A stretch of 64,000 nt of DNA from Sphagnum compactum (taxonomy: Eukaryota > Bryophyta > Sphagnopsida > Sphagnales): the NCBI GenBank assembly GCA_965153455.1, contig OZ234496.1:13384304-13448303 (forward strand), read 5' to 3'. Both the position numbers and the translations under genes were made by a program. Positions 59,268 through 64,000 of this stretch are shown piece by piece. The notes beneath the pieces are model-generated. The model worked only from the letters and a program-made list of their open reading frames with translations, did not search any database and had not been told where the DNA came from. The stretch's first letter is position 1. Each line of letters starts with the position of its first letter.

Positions 59268-62105
59268 ATGATGGGGGGCCTTGACAATGACCTCGACAGG
59301 TTGATAAGATCATCAGCAGGTGGGAAGGGTCATATGCCAGGAGTTTCGCAGCATCACCACCAAGTAGCTCAACTCTCGGCCTGTGAGGATGTTGGCGCCG
59401 CCAGCTTCATGATGCTACAGCAGCAGCAGCAGCAGCAGGGACTTGCGAGCTTTACAGACGAGTTTCTTCTTAATCCGCTGCTAGCAGTGCCTAGTTCTCC
59501 CACCACGACTCCATGGCACAACCTCCTCATCTCAATGAACAATGATCCATTCTCTGGATCCGCGCCTTTTGCAACTTCTTCCAATGGAAATCTCTTCTTG
59601 CAGCAGCTGCCAAAAGACTTGTTATACTCCGACCACCCCATTACCGACTTCCAAACCTCCTCCTCCTCCTGTGTGTGGGGAGGATTTCAAGCTGGGGAGA
59701 ATCACAACAACATACCCGAAATTGGTAACTTTGACGCCGCTGCAATCCACGAGCAGCTTCTCAATACTACTACACCCAAGATGATCTCCTCCAGCGTCGT
59801 CGCCAGCAGCGCAAGAAGAAATCATCAGCTTCCGGGGCATCATCAAGCTTTAGGTGGTGACAAGCAGCAGCTCGCTGACGATCACGATTTCTGCAAGCGG
59901 CGGGCTTGCTCTTTTTCACAGCTATTCTCGCAGTTTCCTTCCTCTTCTTCGTCTCCATCTCCTCCACCTCCTCTTCCAGCTCCCTCAGGAGCAAGAGGAG
60001 CTTCCACCCGTCCCAGTACACCCAATTCTTCCATTTCTTCCGGCTCCTTTAGTGATGGACCTGAGGACGATGCGTCAAAACAGATTCCAGCTGCCCTTCT
60101 TGTTGGCCCGTCTGCCAGCAGCAGCAGCAGCAGCAAGAGAAAGACGCCCGACCGAGCTATGAATGAGAATGAAGACATTCAATCGCCTGAGCTCAAAAGA
60201 CCACAGTAAGTGCGCGAGCTCACAAGGAAAAAAAACACCGCACTAGTCTAAGACTTTCTTCTAGCATTCTGGTTTTGAAAGACACCGACATGGTGTAGTA
60301 GAAGAATCTTGAAGAAGAAGAAGAAGCAGAAGCTTCAAGATCATAAGCACCCATTCTTTCTCCTTGCACTTGGGATCCATCCTTTTAGCCATCTTCACCA
60401 TCTTCAGCACTGTGGACTTTCTGTCAGCTTAGAAAAGTTCAATTTTGTTTTCCATACTGGTTGCCCAAGACAAGTTCCTCAACTCTTTTGTGTCTTGCAT
60501 TCTGAGGAGCTTGGGCACCTCCTAATTCTGGATTGATAGTTTTTTGGGTTGATTTGATGGATTCTCTTACACAATACATATCAATCAATCATACCCCTTA
60601 GAGCTCTGCTTTGATGTCACTTTTGCAGATCAAACAAACCTCGCAAGAAAGGACCCAAAAGAGTTCGTGAGCCACGTTATGCAATCCAAACACGCAGTGA
60701 TGTCGAGATCATGGAAGATGGGTACAAGTGGAGAAAATATGGACAGAAAGCTGTGAAGAATAGTCCTCACCCTCGGTCAGCATCATCTGAACTTTGCACC
60801 TGTTTTTCCATCTTTGTTTGCATCTGGGTGGGGGTTTTTTTTTTGAAAATTCCTAGAATTGAGACTGTTTTCAAGCCCAAGGAAAAACAGTCTTGAAAAC
60901 TGTTTCTGCACGCTTTCACAACAAGCAGATTCAATGAACAAGATTTTTTAGTTTTAAGGTGCCTGGGTCTCTGGTGTACACTAGAGCACCAAGCAGCAGA
61001 GCTCATGATGAGACTCAAGCCTTTTAAGATGATAATCTTCATGAGAATTAGGCAGCAGAACACATGAGAGACTCAAGCTCCTAAGATGATCTGGAGCTTC
61101 ATTCACATATTAGCTTATTTTGGAATTGTGACCTTTTTGACTTCTGTTCAAGGAGGTGCTTGGAGCTCTTGAAGCTTCAGGCAAAACCTTCATCTCTGGA
61201 AACTCATGAGGTTCAGATTGGTGGTTTGTCTGTGTTTTTGTTGGGTTTTCTGTCGGTGCAGGAGCTACTACAGATGCACAATCCCAAAATGTCCAGTGAG
61301 GAAAAGGGTGGAGCGGTCAGCTGAGGACACAGGGCTTGTCATTACGACATACGAGGGTACCCATACTCATGTAAGCCCTGCAACAAACTCGAGAACTTCC
61401 ACGTCTGATGCACCTTCCCTGCCTGCTTCAGGAGAACATAGACCCGGTGGTGCAGCTTACCAACCTCCAACTTCAAGCTTTGGCCCATTCACATCTGCAA
61501 ACTCTGTTCCTCCTCCCACATCCCACAGCAACTATGACTTGACTGTGCAAATTCAATCGGGAGCTCAGAGGGATCAGCTGCATGCATCATCAGCAGGTCC
61601 TGCCACATCAAGTTTGAGCTCTCAATTAGCTCAAGATATTCAGATGCATGGTGGTGGTGGTGGTGGCAGTGGTTGCAATGGTGTTCTTCAAACCTTAAAC
61701 AATGTTCTTCAAGAACCTGCTAGTTTGCCAAGAGGAGGCCATGGAAGCTTGCAAGAGTTGTTTACTCCTTGTATCCAAGATCTCAGCTTTCTTCAAGCCC
61801 AGCAACTACTACTGGGAGCTCAATCCAGTGACTGCCAAACACTTATTAGAGCGGAGAATTTAAGAGATGAGAATTTTGGAGCTCATTGCATTCAAGGTGA
61901 AGATGATGATAATATTCTCAGAGCTTTGCAAATTCCATTTTGGACCCAGACTTCCTCCATTAACAACAGTGAACCTTTATCGACAACAATAACAACAACA
62001 AGAGGGATGGTACTAGCTGGGACTGATGATGAATGTGTCAGAGATCAATCTCCCATAAATGAAGGACTTCTAGGAGATGTTGTCAGACTTGGGGTGCGCT
62101 GGTAG
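59268..62105 (+). CDS. WRKY transcription factor, group IIc, three coding exons
   Basis: A nuclear DNA-binding regulator that recognises W-box (TTGAC) sites. Exons are 59268-60205, 60629-60775 and 61262-62105. Introns 60206-60628 and 60776-61261 have GT...AG ends and both are phase 2. The joined frame is 643 codons with stop, a 642-residue protein. The start is the first ATG after an in-frame stop at 59199-59201; a second ATG follows at once. Residues 1-312 are low-complexity, with seven Gln at about 51-57, Ser and Pro runs and a [15 protein letters not shown] motif as in other IIc proteins. A basic stretch ([14 protein letters not shown], 316-329) is a likely nuclear signal. WRKYGQK is at 347-353. 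The zinc finger is C367-X4-C372-X23-H396-X-H398. The second intron splits the Arg codon before SYYRC, the conserved PR-type site. Near the C-terminus EGLLGDVV matches a short IIc tail motif. It is longer than most IIc proteins. The exact member is not assigned. Confidence 0.92.
60206..60628 (+). other. WRKY intron 1
   Basis: Donor gtaagt after ctcaaaagaccaca; acceptor ttttgcag before atcaaacaaacc. Phase 2. It contains a short gaagaagaag run. No other feature is seen. Confidence 0.85.
60776..61261 (+). other. WRKY intron 2 (conserved PR-type intron)
   Basis: Donor gtcagc after cctcaccctcg; acceptor ggtgcag before gagctactac. Phase 2 within the Arg codon of the WRKY domain, the position conserved in most plant WRKY genes outside groups IIa and IIb. 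The donor's third to sixth bases (cagc) are weaker than consensus. Confidence 0.9.
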
Positions 62106-64000
62106 CTGCAATGAAATTCAAACAATCAGTCCTAAATTGCAATCGAAAAAAAAACAGATGGCCATTGCAAATGACTCTTCATAGCTGCCACCCACCACCT
62201 CTCAAGAAATTTTGGAAGAGCTCAAAAACTGTTACACACCATACTCTTGCTCAGGATGAAAATTCTGTATGTAATTACTATGATTTGATTTCTGAGTTCC
62301 AAAGCTCTTTTAGTAATTGTTTTGTGAGTGACAATCTTCTCTCACAATTCATATATTCACCCCAGCTTGTAAATTAACCAACCATGTGTGTTTGAGTTTG
62401 CAAAACTTCTCTACCACAGATGAATTCAGAACTCAGTCTTCAGAAGTCACTCATGCAATTGCCATGGGTAAAATCATATATCTGTACACGTTAAATCTTC
62501 AGTTTTGTAAAAAAGGATTACTAGCCTCCCTTTGGGGCATTTTATACCCACTTACACAAAAGCATGTGTTGTTTTCCAGAGCTTCATGAATCTTTGCCAC
62601 GGCTCATGTGGATTGAAATGCACACAACATACTGAAGTGTAGATTTGCTGAATTGACAAGGACATTCTTGTAGGATGTGTGTTGCATCTTGTTTCACACC
62701 CGATTGTTGAACATCCTGTACAGATAGGTAGATGAGTGCATTCTGGTAATGTATCTTTTTGTCAGAGATGTTGCCATTTTTTATTGTTGGATTGTCCATT
62801 ACGTGCTGTTCAAATGCACTTGTTGTCAATTTCCTTTACTGGTTTGAGTTTTAATACCCAAATACAAATAATCTTTATGTGCTTTGTTTAAACATTATTT
62901 CAAACATAATTGTAGGATCAAAACTTGAAGAATCTAAAGAAGAAAGTAACCAATGGCCGCCCCAAAAAAGAAAAACCTAAACCCTAAAACTTACATGGGT
63001 TGTGTATAGAGGTGGCTCTCAAGGTGAGTTTTCGAAAACTGGCCCTCATGCATCACAAGTGGATATTATAAAAACAAGTAACCAAGTAAATGGGTAAGGT
63101 GGGCATCACCTTGACAGAGAAATTGATAACAAGCGGGTCTAAATGTTTTTGAACATCTTGATATTGATACCTTTTGTGGTGCAAAACGAGATAAAACTCA
63201 ACAAGACCTTACCCCTCGGGTTATGAAAATTCCATGTGAGATGCCAAGTTTCTTGATCCAAGAACTGGCTAGTTAAAAATATTCTTACAAGAATTCCATT
63301 TTTTTTAATAATTATTAAATTAACAACTACATATAATTGGCAAGTCGACAACCATATTATTGGACTTTATGCATGTTTCATCTAAATTAGTTCCAATATT
63401 GTCACTAGAACTATCTTCACCTTCATTTTCACCAATTTGGCTTGTGTCATTGGCCCAAATGTGAACTTGCTACCCAACTTTTTTTTGAAATTTTATTAAA
63501 TTTCCAATGACAAAAATGATTCAAAATTCAATATCTCTTGCACTTAGGTCTAAATTTTACAAACTTGTCTTTATAAAATCTCACTTGTTTAGGGCTTTTC
63601 ACAAATATTAAAAACGCACCCCAACTTCTTTAAAAAAATTAGTTTTATATGTGAGCCATATGCTTAGTTAAACAATATTCATACAAACTATAAGACTCAC
63701 ATATTCGAAACACATTAAAATGATTGCAATTGTTTTCAAAACCAAAGCCAAGGCTTGAATTAGGCCAAAAACAAAACTATCTTAAACTACCATGGCATTG
63801 AAACAATAAATTACCCTAAACTAAAAAATAATAACAAGAAAAATCTTGATAATTAAAACATACAAAAATTTGTTAAAAAAATAAATTATAAAATGACCCA
63901 AGAAATAATTTAATAAAAAAAATCTAGCATGGATTTTTTTATTCTCATACATCAAAAGAAAAAAATGGGAAAAACATTTGAGGATTATTTCTAGGGTCTT
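62106..64000. other. WRKY 3' flank; no further gene recognised
   Basis: The first several hundred bases are presumably 3' untranslated. No canonical aataaa is clearly placed there (caaataatc occurs near 62865), so the transcript end is not defined. The rest is AT-rich intergenic DNA with short domain-free frames. No repeat family is recognised. Confidence 0.45.

Noticed and set aside
1-64000. CRISPR array, operon, bacterial defence system
   Set aside because: No regularly spaced identical short repeats and no prokaryotic gene organisation; all evidence is plant nuclear and organellar.

Overview
This window looks like nuclear DNA from a land plant with a large, AT-rich, repeat-dominated genome. 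Evidence is one intron-containing WRKY transcription factor gene, plant-type transposon relics and a block of mitochondrial DNA. The mitochondrial block carries nad6 with a C-terminus ending KKIRDI, plus the compact order rpl2-rps19-rps3 with no intron in the 5' part of rps3. As I remember these families, that is liverwort/moss/lycophyte-like rather than seed-plant-like, so I lean towards a non-seed land plant. The species cannot be fixed from the sequence alone.

Layout. 1-6.4 kb: no gene, diverged direct repeats only. 6.5-7.3 kb: a probable solo LTR. 7.3-10.4 kb: diverged direct repeats. 10.4-22.7 kb: a decayed minus-strand Ty3/gypsy element with paired LTRs, gag, protease, RT, RNase H and integrase remnants, and an unusual extra coiled-coil-rich ORF after pol; a second solo LTR of the 6.5 kb family is nested in it. 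22.7-27.6 kb: a GC-rich minus-strand LINE relic. 27.8-28.4 kb: a purine block with telomere-like motifs and a pyrimidine tract. 28.95-32.96 kb: the mitochondrial insertion, ending in a 300-bp inverted copy of the rps19/rps3 junction. 33.1-36.8 kb: tandem and subterminal-type repeats and a tRNA-like SINE head. 37.7-39.5, 41.1-42.3 and 50.35-50.55 kb: three foldback (long inverted repeat) elements. 43.3 kb: a short retroposon with target-site duplication and poly(A). 46.1-47.4 kb: a hAT-like transposase relic. 59.27-62.1 kb: the only intact nuclear gene, a group IIc WRKY gene with three coding exons, preceded by a leader rich in GA repeats and two overlapping upstream ORFs.

The transposon and organelle relics share one decay signature: most breaks I can trace are G-to-A/C-to-T changes, as expected of methylated, silenced DNA. 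The WRKY gene is the only element likely to make a working cellular protein. I found no CRISPR array, operon or defence-like system. The best candidates for something undescribed are the extra ORF of the gypsy element and the foldback cluster.
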